DNA of 64,000 bases from Planotetraspora sp. A-T 1434 (GCF_025420585.1 NZ_JAOEGB010000022.1:62001-126000); one strand, 5' to 3'. Counted from the first letter of the stretch, positions 29,165 to 43,121 are shown. Made by a program: numbers and translations. The notes: generated from the sequence alone by a model not told the origin.

Positions 29165-29206
29165 ATTGCACCGAGGACAATATAACTATTGCACTCGCAA
29201 TTGCTC
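29165..29206. promoter_or_regulatory. Probable MocR operator (ATTGCAC direct repeats)
   Basis: ATTGCAC at 29165-29171 and 29188-29194, spaced 23 bp, plus a variant ATTGCTC at 29200-29206, in an AT-rich stretch with TATAACTATT between the divergent MocR and LysE genes. Direct repeats are typical for MocR dimers. Confidence 0.5.
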
Positions 29207-29264
29207 CACCCATAGCCTCGAATCATCGGTGGGCCGAACCGGGATTTCCAGTGATTCGGGGGAC

Positions 29265-29918
29265 ATGGGCGACATGGTGAGCATCAACGCACTCGTCGGT
29301 ATCGGGCTGGTGGCGCTCGGACTCGTCCTGACGCCGGGACCCAACATGATCTATCTGGTCTCCCGGTCCATCACGCAGGGACGGCGCGCGGGGCTGATCT
29401 CGCTGATGGGCGTGGCGGCCGGGTTCATCGTGTACCTCACCGCCGTGACAGCGGGCATCGTGACCGTCTTCGCCCTCGTGCCCGCGGTGTACACGGTCAT
29501 CAGGCTCGCCGGCGCCGCGTACCTGCTCTGGCTCGCCTGGCAGGCGGTACGGCCCGGCGGCGTGTCCGCCTTCGCACCGAAGGAGCTGCCGGTCGATCCG
29601 CCGCGCAAGCTGTTCACGATGGGGCTGATCACCAACCTGCTCAACCCAAAGATCGCGATCCTGTACGTGTCGCTGCTTCCGCAGTTCGTCGATCCGGCGC
29701 GCGGCCAGGTCGCCCTGCAGAGCCTCGTGCTGGGGCTCACCCAGATCTGCATCGCGCTGACCGTCAACGCGCTGATCGTGCTCACCGCGGGCACCGTCGC
29801 CGCCTTCCTCGCGCGGCGGCCGAGGTGGTTGAGCGCCCAGCGCTACGTGATGGGCACGGTGCTCGCCGGGCTCGCGCTCCACCTCGCAGCCGGCAAGCCC
29901 CCAGCCACGGCCCTTTGA
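29265..29918 (+). CDS. LysE-family amino-acid exporter
   Basis: 217 residues, six predicted transmembrane segments, with the LysE/RhtB signature ALGLVLTPGPNMIYLVSRSI near the N-terminus and NLLNPKIAILYVSLLPQFVD in the middle. Exports amino acids or related solutes through the plasma membrane. ATG at 29265 is used; a second ATG three codons on is equally possible, as no clear ribosome site decides. Divergent from the MocR regulator, its likely controller. Confidence 0.88.
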   Translation: MGDMVSINALVGIGLVALGLVLTPGPNMIYLVSRSITQGRRAGLISLMGVAAGFIVYLTAVTAGIVTVFALVPAVYTVIRLAGAAYLLWLAWQAVRPGGVSAFAPKELPVDPPRKLFTMGLITNLLNPKIAILYVSLLPQFVDPARGQVALQSLVLGLTQICIALTVNALIVLTAGTVAAFLARRPRWLSAQRYVMGTVLAGLALHLAAGKPPATAL

Positions 29919-29996
29919 ACCGTGAGAGTCAGCCCGGCACCCGTTCCATGCTCCCGCGTGGATCCTCGCCGGGCCGAATCGACCTGTAGGGCGGCC

Positions 29997-31025
29997 TCAC
30001 AACTCCCGGGGGAGCTCGGCCCGGACGCCGAGCAACCGTACGGGCCGCCGTTCGGTGAACTCGTCGAGGGCGGCCAGGGCGGCCCGCTCGATCTCGGCGA
30101 CGTCGGCGGTCGGCGCCGGGAGCGCGTGGCCGTGGGTGTGAGTGACGAAGGGGGCGTAGCGCACTTTCACCACGACCCGCGTCGCGGGCCGCCGCTCGGC
30201 GGCGACGTCCTCGGCGACGCGCCGCGCCAGGTGGGCGACCTCGCGCCGCACCTCGTCCCAGTCGCGGAGGTCGTGCTGATACGTGGTCTCCCGGCTGCGC
30301 GAACGCGCGAGGTACGGCGTGGCCGTTACGGGCGAGTCGTCCCGTCCGTGGGCAAGCCGGACCAGCCACGGCCCGCTCGCCGGGCCGAAGATCCCGGCGA
30401 GGGCAGCGGGATCGGCGGCCGCGAGCTCCGCCACCGTGGTGAGGCCCACCGCGGCGAGCCGCTTGGCGGTCTTGGGCCCGATGCCCCACAGCGCGTCGGC
30501 CGGCCGGTCGCCGAGCACCTCGAACCACGTCTCCCCGGTCAGCCGGAAGACCCCGCCGGGCTTGCCGAAGCCGGTCGCGAGCTTGGCCTGGAGCTTGTTG
30601 CGGCCGATGCCGACGGTGCATTCGAGGCCGGTCGGCTCGCGCACGCGGCGGCGGACCAGTTGCGCCATCTCCTCCGGGTCGTCGGTCTCGACCGCGAGGA
30701 ACGCCTCGTCCCAGCCGATCACTTCCAGCACGGCGTCGAGCTCCCGCAGCGCGGCCATCACCTCCGACGAAGCCGCTTCGTACGCTTCCCGATCGACCGG
30801 CAGGAACACCGCGTCCGGGCATCGCCGGGCCGCCGTGCGAAGCGGAAGGCCGGAGTGCACGCCGTACTCCCGGGCCTCATATGAGGCCGTGCTGACCACG
30901 CCGCGCTTGGTGGGATCACCGTCACCGCCGACGACGACCGGGAGCCCCCGCAGCTCCGGACGGCGCAGCAGCTCGACTGCGGCGACGAACTGGTCGAGAT
31001 CGACGTGCAACACCCAGCGGGCCAC
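29997..31025 (-). CDS. dinB2: Y-family DNA polymerase, DinB2 type
   Basis: 342 residues with palm/finger/thumb motifs of Pol IV: HVDLDQFVAAVE (metal ligands Asp9 and, later, Asp106-Glu107 in GWDEAFLAVE), helix-hairpin-helix LWGIGPKTAKRLAAVG, and a little-finger domain ending RPVRLLGVRAEL. The aromatic steric-gate position is Val14 and the usual S-[IV]-D-E is G-W-D-E; both features match mycobacterial DinB2, whose Leu at this place lets it use ribonucleotides. No beta-clamp motif is evident at the end. It is followed by a truncated RDD gene in reverse transcription order. Confidence 0.85.
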   Translation of the reverse strand: MARWVLHVDLDQFVAAVELLRRPELRGLPVVVGGDGDPTKRGVVSTASYEAREYGVHSGLPLRTAARRCPDAVFLPVDREAYEAASSEVMAALRELDAVLEVIGWDEAFLAVETDDPEEMAQLVRRRVREPTGLECTVGIGRNKLQAKLATGFGKPGGVFRLTGETWFEVLGDRPADALWGIGPKTAKRLAAVGLTTVAELAAADPAALAGIFGPASGPWLVRLAHGRDDSPVTATPYLARSRSRETTYQHDLRDWDEVRREVAHLARRVAEDVAAERRPATRVVVKVRYAPFVTHTHGHALPAPTADVAEIERAALAALDEFTERRPVRLLGVRAELPREL

Positions 31026-31061
31026 TCTTCATTCTCGCCCGGGCCGTCACCGCCGACGAGG

Positions 31062-31325
31062 TCAGGCGGCCGCGAGCTCGGGCGGGGCGGTCGGCTGCGG
31101 CGCGGCCGGGGGCTTGGGCGGGACGACGACCACGACGGTGTCCGCGAACCGGTCGTGGTAGCACTGGCGCCGCCCGTCGCCGAACATGTGCAGAACATTG
31201 AGGAGGCCGACGAACCCGCCCACGATCGGGATCAGCGGGACGCCGACGAAGAATCCCGCCCGGATGGCGGAGGAACGCGGCGACGGCGGCACCGCGTCAG
31301 CCGGCCCTCCCTTGCCCGTGATCAT
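31062..31325 (-). pseudogene. Truncated RDD-family membrane protein
   Basis: 87 codons. The stretch GFFVGVPLIPIVGGFVGLLN and DGRRQCYHDRFADTVVVV is the last transmembrane part and conserved tail of RDD proteins, followed by a Pro-rich end. The first two membrane segments with the R-DD motif are missing. The open frame begins inside a 53-bp repeat unit (31318-31370), with an in-frame stop just upstream, so the breakpoint coincides with the repeat. Confidence 0.65.
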
Positions 31326-31370
31326 GCACGGATTCCTGGACGGCTATGCCGACCTGGAGAAACGTAATCA
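31318..31370. repeat. Single 53-bp GTGATCATGCA unit
   Basis: One unit: GTGATCATGCA, then CGGATTCC and a later ATGCCGACCTG, a block shared with the second unit of the copy at 50289. The following 53 bp are too degenerate to count. It marks the 5-prime end of the truncated RDD gene. The remaining 110 bp before the encapsulin gene show only GC-rich sequence. Confidence 0.7.
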
Positions 31371-31481
31371 GTGCCTCCACCGCTCCAGGTCACCCCAGCC
31401 CCCGCCGCCCCCATGCCACCCCAGCGCCCGCCGCTCCGGCGCCCGCCGTTTCCGCGGCCGGCCACGGAGGAACCCGCACAC

Positions 31482-36210
<4,729 letters not shown>

Positions 36211-36303
36211 GACGGGAACCACCTGTTCTGTGTCAACGTGAACTACCGGTCATGGGTGCGGGTGAACGGGTGCGGGTGGACGGGTGCCGGTTGGCGGGTG
36301 ATT

Positions 36304-36378
36304 CAGCGGGGTGCGGTCCAGCGGGGTGCGGTCCAGCGGGGTGCGGTTCAGCGGGGTGCGGTCCAGCGGGGTGCGGTT
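36304..36378. repeat. Five 15-bp tandem repeats
   Basis: Five units CAGCGGGGTGCGGTY (copies end C, C, T, C, T) plus a degenerate sixth, in the 205-bp gap between the isoprenyl synthase stop and the eshA start. The unit length keeps the frame and would read PHPAG/PHPAE on the minus strand, but no start or ribosome site serves it. It may be a variable spacer between the two parts of the transcript. Confidence 0.9.
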
Positions 36379-36415
36379 CGGCGGGTGGGGTGCGCCAGTG
36401 GGTTAACCGGATGGG

Positions 36416-37486
36416 TCAGCGGGTGCGGTTGATGAGGCTGCCGGCCAGAACCTCCAGGCCGCTTCTGGCCTCAGGGTCGATCGGGGCGGTGCGGAGGACG
36501 TCGAGCGCGTGGCGGGCGCGTTCGCCGATCATGGCCTCGACGTGGGACAGGGCTCCGGTGGCGACGACGATCTGCCGCAGCTCGGCCGCCCGCTGCTCGG
36601 TCAGGTCCTCGTTGCCGTGCCAGGTCCTCAGGTGGAGGGCCTCGGCGCGGGAGGCGTGCTGGAGGGCATGCGCGATGAGGATCGTGTGCTTGCCCTCCCT
36701 GAGGTCGTCGAGCACCGACTTCCCGGTCTCCGCCGGGTCGCCGAACATGCCGAGAACGTCGTCGCGGAGCTGGAACGCCTCGCCCAGCGGGACGCCGAGC
36801 TCCGAGTAGAGGTCGAGGAGGGCCTCGTCCGCGCCAGCCAGCGCCCCGCCGATCTGCAGCGGGCGCTCGACGGTGTACTTGGCCGTTTTGAACCGGACCA
36901 CCATGAGCGCCTGCTCGACGGTGGACAGGTCGCGGACCTGGGCGAGGATGTCGAGATACTGACCGGTGATCACCTCGGTCCGCAGGCGGTCGAACAGGGC
37001 CCGGGCGACCCGCAGCCGGGACGGCTCGACCTCACTGCTTGACAGCAGCTCGTCGGACCAGGCCAGGGTGAGCGCGCCCAGCAGGATGGCCGCGGCCCGC
37101 CCGAATGAGCGGGCAGCGGGCCCCCGGTGCAGGCCGGCCAGCCGTCGGTGCATGGTCGGATGGCCGCGGCGCAGGTCGCTGCTGTCCATGATGTCGTCGT
37201 GGATCAGCAGTCCCGCATGGCAGAGCTCAAGCGCGGAGCCCGCCGAGATGATCTGGTCGCTGTCCTCGCCGCCCGCTCCCCGCCAGCCCCAGTAGCAGAG
37301 GAGTGGCCGGATCCTCTTGCCGCCGCCGAGGATGAAGTGGCGCAGGAACCGGTAGGCCGTGGCCACCTCGGGGTCGGCGACGGGCGCGGTGTGCTCGTCG
37401 AGGAAGGCGGCGAGCCGGTCGTCGATCAGCGCCCTTATCCGCTCGGAGGTCTGCATGATCGACGCCTGCTCGGTCTCCACGGTCAT
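36416..37486 (-). CDS. Isoprenyl diphosphate synthase (C10-C20 class)
   Basis: 356 residues of the trans-isoprenyl diphosphate synthase family: GGGKRIRP substrate motif, first Asp-rich motif DDIMD in LIHDDIMDSSDLRRG, GQYLD, KTAKYT and the second Asp-rich motif in QLRDDVLGMFGD. Chain length cannot be decided by eye, but farnesyl diphosphate, the substrate of the downstream cyclase, is the natural guess. A GGGGCGG site precedes ATG 37486; the frame is open further upstream without conserved sequence. It heads the encapsulin-terpene locus, 205 bp before eshA. Confidence 0.9.
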   Translation of the reverse strand: MTVETEQASIMQTSERIRALIDDRLAAFLDEHTAPVADPEVATAYRFLRHFILGGGKRIRPLLCYWGWRGAGGEDSDQIISAGSALELCHAGLLIHDDIMDSSDLRRGHPTMHRRLAGLHRGPAARSFGRAAAILLGALTLAWSDELLSSSEVEPSRLRVARALFDRLRTEVITGQYLDILAQVRDLSTVEQALMVVRFKTAKYTVERPLQIGGALAGADEALLDLYSELGVPLGEAFQLRDDVLGMFGDPAETGKSVLDDLREGKHTILIAHALQHASRAEALHLRTWHGNEDLTEQRAAELRQIVVATGALSHVEAMIGERARHALDVLRTAPIDPEARSGLEVLAGSLINRTR

Positions 37487-37514
37487 CGTCCGCCCCTCTC
37501 CGACACGCTGTGAT

Positions 37515-37605
37515 GAGCGGAACGCTATTGATCGGTTACCGAAAGCAGTAGATCCCATTCCGAAGAGCGGAACGGCGGCGTGGCCGCTCCAGGCCACACG
37601 CCGCC
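37515..37605. promoter_or_regulatory. Promoter region of the terpene-encapsulin locus
   Basis: Contains the palindrome TCGGT-T-ACCGA (37532-37542), a direct repeat GAGCGGAACG at 37515 and 37565 (50 bp apart) and a GC-rich hairpin (37574-37605). The palindrome lies about 45 bp upstream of the synthase ATG and could be an operator; no matching regulator is identified, though an IclR gene faces away 100 bp further on. Confidence 0.4.
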
Positions 37606-37706
37606 GACCGCAGAGTGTGACATCACATCGCGCTGGGTAGTCATGCCCTGGCGAGCCCGCGGGAAGGGCGCGCCTTCTCACCCCCAGCTAGCCGCACAGG
37701 ACACGA

Positions 37707-38579
37707 ATGCCGCGAAACGCCGCCCCCGAGGCCCCCGAGGAACCACCCCTGTCACGACGTCTGGCGCCCGCCCACCCGCCGAGCAGCCTGGAGAAGGCGA
37801 TAACGATCCTCACCTCGCTGAGCGCGGCCCGGGAGCCGATGAGTCTGGCGGAGCTGTCCAGGACCACCCGGCTGCCGAAGACGACGGTCTACCGCCTGCT
37901 CGGCGTGCTGTGCAGGCGTGGGCTCGCCCAGCGGATCGGCGTCGACTACGCCGTCGGCGGCCAGCTGGCCACCTTGGCGGGTCCGGGGTCGCGCATGGTT
38001 CCCGGCGCCCGGCGCCTCGTCCTGCCGCATCTGATCCGCTTATACGAGCTGACCCGCCAGACAGTGAACCTGGCCGTTCCGCGCGGTCTTGAGGTGTCCT
38101 ACGTGGAGCGGGTCTACGGGCACAGCCGCGTGAGCTCGCCGTCCGACGAGGTCGACCGCGCGCCCCTGCACTGCACCGCGACCGGCAAGGTGCTGCTCGC
38201 GTTCGGCAACGAGCTCAACGCGGCGTTACGGGAGCACGCGTTCTCCGAGCACGGGGCCCTGCGGAGGATGACCCGGCGCACTCTCGTCGGGTGGGCGGCT
38301 CTCGACCGGGAGCTGTGCGCCGTGCGCCGCCAGGGCGTGGCCTACTCGCGGGAGGAGTTCGCCGAGGGCGTCGTCTGCGCCGCCGCTCCCGTGTTCGGCC
38401 CCGACGGCAGGATCTCGATGGCGGTGGGCGTGGCGTGCCCCTCCCCCACGGCTCCTTCCGCGGAGATCGCGGACATGGTCAAGCGGACGGCCCACGCCAT
38501 CTCCGCGAGCCTGCTCAGATCCCTGTCGGGGGCCGCCGTCAGGCCACAGCCGGACGGTTTCCCGGCTTCCTTCCTGTGA
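37707..38579 (+). CDS. IclR-family regulator
   Basis: 290 residues: N-terminal winged helix (SSLEKAITILTSLSAAREPM then SRTTRLPKTTVYRLLGVL) and a C-terminal effector domain (HCTATGKVLLAF ... YSREEFAEGVVCAAAPVF). IclR proteins respond to small metabolites. Divergent from the isoprenyl synthase and convergent with a thioesterase gene; it could act on the terpene locus, but the 220-bp shared region offers only weak operator candidates. Confidence 0.88.
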   Translation: MPRNAAPEAPEEPPLSRRLAPAHPPSSLEKAITILTSLSAAREPMSLAELSRTTRLPKTTVYRLLGVLCRRGLAQRIGVDYAVGGQLATLAGPGSRMVPGARRLVLPHLIRLYELTRQTVNLAVPRGLEVSYVERVYGHSRVSSPSDEVDRAPLHCTATGKVLLAFGNELNAALREHAFSEHGALRRMTRRTLVGWAALDRELCAVRRQGVAYSREEFAEGVVCAAAPVFGPDGRISMAVGVACPSPTAPSAEIADMVKRTAHAISASLLRSLSGAAVRPQPDGFPASFL

Positions 38580-38599
38580 CGGGCTCGGGCCGGGGCGGC

Positions 38600-38647
38600 C
38601 TCAGACACTCCCTCAGACGCTCCCTCGGACACTCCCTCGGACGCGGC
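38600..38647. repeat. Four 12-bp tandem repeats across a stop codon
   Basis: Units CTCRGACRCTCC start at 38600, 38612, 38624 and 38636 (the last degenerate). They encode the C-terminal GSVRGSV of the minus-strand thioesterase and continue past its stop at 38613. Confidence 0.75.
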
Positions 38648-39449
38648 CCTGGCTGGTGGCGACGGCATAGGCGGTGCCGCGCCCGTCGCGGGCGGTGCCG
38701 GTGGTCGCCATGATGGCGGGGCCCGTGATCGCGTCGGCCCTGAGACGGGTCCAGCCGATCGGCGGGACGGCGGCCCAGGTGACGCAGAGGTCGAGCGAGA
38801 GGATGTGCACAGCGGTCAGATCCGTCGCCCGATAGGCGGAGTCGAGCAGGTGCGCGTCGAACAGCACGAGATCGAACAGCTGCCGCGCCAGCGGGCTCAG
38901 CCGCGCCTCCCGGTCCGCGGGCCTGGCCCACAGCTCGACGCGCGGCGGTCCATCCCGGAACGTCTCGACCGACTCCGGGTAGTCGATGCCCCGCTCGTCG
39001 ATGTGCCGCAGGAACGGCACGTCCGTCCAGAACCATTCGAGGGTCGGGCAGTCCTCTGGCAGCGGGGGCGGCGGCGACGCCTGCGGTGTCCCGTCCGTTA
39101 CGGCTTCCCCGAGCAGGTCCGGCAGGCAGAACCACGCCTGGAGCGAGACGAGCGTGCCGCCGCCCTGCGTGACGCGCACCCGGCGGGCCGTCAGCGAGCC
39201 GCCCGTCCGCAGGTCCTCGACCCGCAGCTCGATCCGGCCGGGCCGTACGGGACCGGAGAACAGCACGTGGGCGGCGCTGAGGACGGCGCCGCCCAGGCCC
39301 TCGGCGGCCGCGAGCGCGGCCAGCGAGGCCGTCCAGCCGCCGAACACGACACCCTTGAAGCTGATCTCACCGTCCACGTCGGTGACCAGGAGGTCGCCGT
39401 GCCTCTCCAGCTTCACCGGACCGAAGATCGTGTCACTGACAATCGCCAT
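38613..39449 (-). CDS. Thioesterase-family (double hot-dog) protein
   Basis: 278 residues resembling actinobacterial acyl-CoA thioesterase II-like double hot-dog proteins: first half with FKGVVFGGWTASLAALAAA and a strand block SLTARRVRVTQGG, second half with DLTAVHILSLDLCVTWAAVP. Likely hydrolyses an acyl-CoA in the cytosol; substrate unknown. ATG 39449 begins the conserved part (MAIVSDTIFGPV); the ribosome site is weak. The last residues come from a 12-bp tandem repeat and are probably dispensable. Confidence 0.72.
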   Translation of the reverse strand: MAIVSDTIFGPVKLERHGDLLVTDVDGEISFKGVVFGGWTASLAALAAAEGLGGAVLSAAHVLFSGPVRPGRIELRVEDLRTGGSLTARRVRVTQGGGTLVSLQAWFCLPDLLGEAVTDGTPQASPPPPLPEDCPTLEWFWTDVPFLRHIDERGIDYPESVETFRDGPPRVELWARPADREARLSPLARQLFDLVLFDAHLLDSAYRATDLTAVHILSLDLCVTWAAVPPIGWTRLRADAITGPAIMATTGTARDGRGTAYAVATSQGRVRGSVRGSV

Positions 39450-39537
39450 GCGCGGCATTCTGCCCGGCGGCTCCGCCGCGTGAACGAGCCGGTCCCCCGC
39501 CAAGGGTGAGCGGGGGGACCGGACCTCTTGGCGGTGA

Positions 39538-41178
39538 TCAGTGGTGGGCGCCCGCGGCGTGGAGAACGCCGGAGAGGTCGTTGACGCGACCGTCACGGGT
39601 CCCGACGGGGGCCAGGTGGAGGCCGCGCTCGATGGTGGCCAGGATCGACGTCGTGTCGTAGACGGTGTGGTCCACCCCCGAGTGCGGCAGGGAGCGGCTG
39701 ACCACCAGGGCGGGGACCCGGGTGCCGGGGCCGAACAGGTCGAAGGCGCCCTTGGTCCGGCTTCCCTTACCGGGCGGGGAGACGTGGTCCCACTGGCCGC
39801 CGAACTCGTCGTACGTCACCACGACCAGCGTGTCGTCGGCCTGCGGGCCGCTTTCGATGGTCTTGAGCATGTCCACGAGGTGGTCGCTGCCGTCCGCCTC
39901 GCTGGCGTAGCCGGGGTGCTCGTTCTCCGCGCCGTACGGCTTGACGAAGCTGACGGTCGGCAGCGTGCCCTTCTTGGCCGCGTCGAGGAACTCGGTCTCG
40001 TCCTTCAGGTGCGTACGGCCGGGCTGTCCCGGGGCGTACGCGGCGAAGTAGTTGAACGGCTGGTGGTGGAACTGGAACAGCGGGCCCGGGTGACCGGCGT
40101 CCGCGTCCTTCCAGCCTCCGGAGTACCAGGCCCAGTCGACGCCGGCGCCGCTCAGCCGATCGCCGATGTTGGGATATTTCGCGTCATCGATCAGCGGGAG
40201 CTGAGCGCCGCCACCCCGCGGGGTGCTGGCCGGCTGGATGGTGTTGACGGCGTAGTCGCCGCAGGCCACGTCGACGTTCGCGGCCGGGCCACAGGCCTGG
40301 GTGAGCTGCGCGTCCTTGACCGTCCCGGTGGGCTTGTAGAGCGGGTAGCCCGCGTTCGGGAAGCCGTTGGAGTCGACCACCGAGTGCAGGCTCTCCTGAG
40401 CCCCGCCCGGAGCGGCGGCCGTGTCGACGGGCGCCCGCCCCGCGATGAGGTACTGGTGGTTGAGGAAGGAGCCGCCGAAGGAGCCCTGGAAGAACCTGTC
40501 GGCGATGACGTACTTCGGAGCGCCGGGCGCGTGGAGGTACTTCCAGATCGGGAGGCTCTTGGTGTCGTAGGTCCCCATGGTGAGGCCCACGGCGTCGCTG
40601 CCGGTCACGTAGCGGTCCTGCTTGCCGTGGTCGATCTGGTACTGCTCCTGGTAGAAGCGGTGGACCAGGTCGCGCGTGCAGCCGCCGGGCAGCGCGCCGG
40701 CGCTGTCCTTCAGCACGCCGTTGGCGGCGAACACACCGGGCGCCGGGCAGGTCTTGTCCATCGGCCCGATGTAGTCGTCGATGGTGAACGGCCGGTTGGC
40801 GAAGTGGCTGGCCGGGACGCCGTGGCCGGCGTCCTGGCAGGTGGCCGCGAGCGGCGGCGCCGCCAGGTTCACATCGTTCTGCGGCAGGCACCCGTACGGC
40901 GTGCCGTCCTGGGCCACCTGCGGCGCGGTGTGGCGGGCCGCGGGCCGGGCAAGGCCGTCGATCCGCCGCCCGCCGACCGGTCCCCAGTCGCCGTAAAGGT
41001 TGTCGAAACTGTGGTTCTCCTCATAGATGACCACGAGATGGTGGTACCGACCCACCACGCTCCGTCCGCCGTGCCCGCCGTCCCCGTGATGACCGTCGGC
41101 CGAAGCCGGCGATCCGGTGAACGACGTGAGCAGCGCGGCCGCCGCCAGAACAGGCGGCAGCGCTCGTAGAGCTCGCAC
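39538..41178 (-). CDS. Exported phosphoesterase (phospholipase C / acid phosphatase family)
   Basis: 546 residues with an N-terminal signal peptide (LRALPPVLAAAALLTSFTG) and the phosphoesterase-family blocks VIYEENHSFDNLYGDW, the metal and nucleophile region MGTYDTKSLPIWKYL, RFFQGSFGGSFLNHQYLI and DEFGGQWDHVSPP. Members hydrolyse phosphomonoesters or phospholipids outside the cell. The GTG at 41178 is chosen because TAGGAGG lies 4 nt upstream and the signal peptide starts there; the frame stays open further upstream without export features. Confidence 0.87.
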   Translation of the reverse strand: MRALRALPPVLAAAALLTSFTGSPASADGHHGDGGHGGRSVVGRYHHLVVIYEENHSFDNLYGDWGPVGGRRIDGLARPAARHTAPQVAQDGTPYGCLPQNDVNLAAPPLAATCQDAGHGVPASHFANRPFTIDDYIGPMDKTCPAPGVFAANGVLKDSAGALPGGCTRDLVHRFYQEQYQIDHGKQDRYVTGSDAVGLTMGTYDTKSLPIWKYLHAPGAPKYVIADRFFQGSFGGSFLNHQYLIAGRAPVDTAAAPGGAQESLHSVVDSNGFPNAGYPLYKPTGTVKDAQLTQACGPAANVDVACGDYAVNTIQPASTPRGGGAQLPLIDDAKYPNIGDRLSGAGVDWAWYSGGWKDADAGHPGPLFQFHHQPFNYFAAYAPGQPGRTHLKDETEFLDAAKKGTLPTVSFVKPYGAENEHPGYASEADGSDHLVDMLKTIESGPQADDTLVVVTYDEFGGQWDHVSPPGKGSRTKGAFDLFGPGTRVPALVVSRSLPHSGVDHTVYDTTSILATIERGLHLAPVGTRDGRVNDLSGVLHAAGAHH

Positions 41179-41459
41179 CAAACCTCCTAAAAAGGACTCG
41201 GGCCTCGAATCCCGAGCAAACACCTCAGCACCCTGCTCCCCCTCGTCATACAAGGGCAATAGCGGCGAGATGACCATTGAGTGGCGGACACGTGACAGCC
41301 AGGGGGCGTCCACCGGGGTGCCCACCGGGCAGATACAGAGAGGGTCCGTGCCCGGCGGAATGACATGAATAGCAGGCCCCAAAGCGGATAGGGAGACCGT
41401 GACGTGCAGTAACACGGCATGCCGAGGGACGCGAGATCCACGAGAGAGGAGCCGTTTGC
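41179..41459. other. Divergent promoter region, phosphoesterase / catalase
   Basis: 280 bp between divergent genes. Apart from the two ribosome sites (TAGGAGG on the minus strand, GAGAGGAG on the plus strand) I see no clear promoter boxes, Pho boxes or palindromes. Confidence 0.5.
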
Positions 41460-43121
41460 ATGACGGACGTGTCGAGCAAGGGCCCGGAGCCTGGAGACAA
41501 CCGCCCGGTGCTGACCAACCGCCAAGGACATCCCGTCTACGACAACCAGAACCAGCGTACGGTGGGCGCACGCGGCCCCGCCACGCTGGAGAACTACCAG
41601 TTCCTGGAGAAGATCAGCCACTTCGACCGGGAACGCGTCCCCGAGCGTGTCGTGCACGCGCGAGGCACGACGTCGTTCGGCTTCTTCGAGGCCTACGGCT
41701 CCTGGGGCGGCGAGCCGATCGCCCGGTTCACCCGAGCGAAGCTCTTCCAGGAGGCCGGCAAGCGCACCGAGGTGGCCGTGCGGTTCTCCACGGTCATCGG
41801 CGGCCGTGACTCCTCCGAGTGCGCCCGTGACCCTCGCGGGTTCGCGGTGAAGTTCTACACCGAGGACGGCAACTGGGACCTGGTCGGCAACAACCTCGCG
41901 GTCTTCTTCATCCGCGACGCCATCAAGTTCCCCGACGTGATCCACGCCCTCAAGCCGGACCCCGTCACCTTCCGCCAGGAGCCCAACCGGATCTTCGACT
42001 TCATGTCGCAGACGCCGGAGAGCATGCACATGCTGGTGAACCTGTTCAGTCCCCGGGGCATCCCCGCCGGCTACCGGCACATGCAGGGATTCGGAGTCAA
42101 CACGTACAAGTGGGTGAACCAGGAGGGCGAGACCCGGCTGGTGAAGTATCACTGGATGCCCAAGCAGGGCATCCGGAGCATGAAGGCGGAGGACGCGGCG
42201 CGGATCCAGGCCACCGAGCTGGGGCACGCCACCAGGGACCTGTACGAGGCCATCGAGAGAGGCGACTACCCCGAGTGGGAGCTCCTCGTCCAGATGATGA
42301 CCGACGAGGAACATCCCGAGCTGGACTTCGACCCGCTCGACGACACCAAGGTCTGGCCCGAGGACCTGTTCCCGGCCAAGCCGGTCGGCCGCATGGTCCT
42401 CGACCGTAACGTCCGCAACAACTTCGCCGAGAACGAGCAGGTCGCGTTCGGCACCGGCGTGCTCGTCGACGGCCTGGACTTCTCCGACGACAAGATGCTG
42501 GTGGGCCGCACGTTCTCCTACAGCGACACGCAGCGCTACCGCGTCGGGCCGAACTACCTCCAACTGCCTGTCAACCACCCCAAAGGGGCGCAGGTCCGGA
42601 CCAACCAGCGTGACGGGCAGATGACCTACTACGTCGACGACGCGGGCGAGAACCCCCACGTCAACTACGAGCCGTCGATCACGGGAGGGCTGAGAGAGGG
42701 GCAGTACCCCGCCCACGGCGAACAGGGGCCGGTGATCTCCGGGCGCCTCACCCGCGAGCGCATCCCACTCACGAACGACTACCTCCAGGCCGGGCAGCGA
42801 TACCTGCTCATGGAGGAGTGGGAGCGCGACGACCTGGTGGAGAACTTCGTCACCATGCTGTCCCAGTGCGAGCGGCCGATCCAGGAGCGCATGGTCTGGC
42901 ACCTGCTCCTGGTCGAGGACGACCTCGGGCTGCGCGTGGGCGAGGGCCTCGGCATCCGGCCGGACGACGTCCGCCACCTGGAGCCGCTCGCCTGCCAGGA
43001 CCTCACCGAGGAGGACCGTCGCCGGCTCGCCAACCTCGGCAAGAACGGCTCCCGCGACGTCGAGGGTCTGTCGATGACGCACTGCGTCCCGGACGAGCGG
43101 GCGACCCTCACCGCCGGCTGA
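41460..43121 (+). CDS. katA: Monofunctional haem catalase
   Basis: 553 residues, clade 3-like length. Catalytic His in [15 protein letters not shown], Asn and Phe in the [23 protein letters not shown] block, and the proximal haem Tyr in the [14 protein letters not shown] motif. Decomposes H2O2 in the cytosol. GAGAGGAG precedes the ATG. A strong hairpin terminator follows 9 bp after the stop, so it is transcribed alone. Confidence 0.96.
   Translation: MTDVSSKGPEPGDNRPVLTNRQGHPVYDNQNQRTVGARGPATLENYQFLEKISHFDRERVPERVVHARGTTSFGFFEAYGSWGGEPIARFTRAKLFQEAGKRTEVAVRFSTVIGGRDSSECARDPRGFAVKFYTEDGNWDLVGNNLAVFFIRDAIKFPDVIHALKPDPVTFRQEPNRIFDFMSQTPESMHMLVNLFSPRGIPAGYRHMQGFGVNTYKWVNQEGETRLVKYHWMPKQGIRSMKAEDAARIQATELGHATRDLYEAIERGDYPEWELLVQMMTDEEHPELDFDPLDDTKVWPEDLFPAKPVGRMVLDRNVRNNFAENEQVAFGTGVLVDGLDFSDDKMLVGRTFSYSDTQRYRVGPNYLQLPVNHPKGAQVRTNQRDGQMTYYVDDAGENPHVNYEPSITGGLREGQYPAHGEQGPVISGRLTRERIPLTNDYLQAGQRYLLMEEWERDDLVENFVTMLSQCERPIQERMVWHLLLVEDDLGLRVGEGLGIRPDDVRHLEPLACQDLTEEDRRRLANLGKNGSRDVEGLSMTHCVPDERATLTAG

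Noticed and set aside
27720-29264. Long N-terminal extension of the LysE exporter
   Set aside because: The extension is antisense to the MocR gene; the exporter fold begins at 29265.
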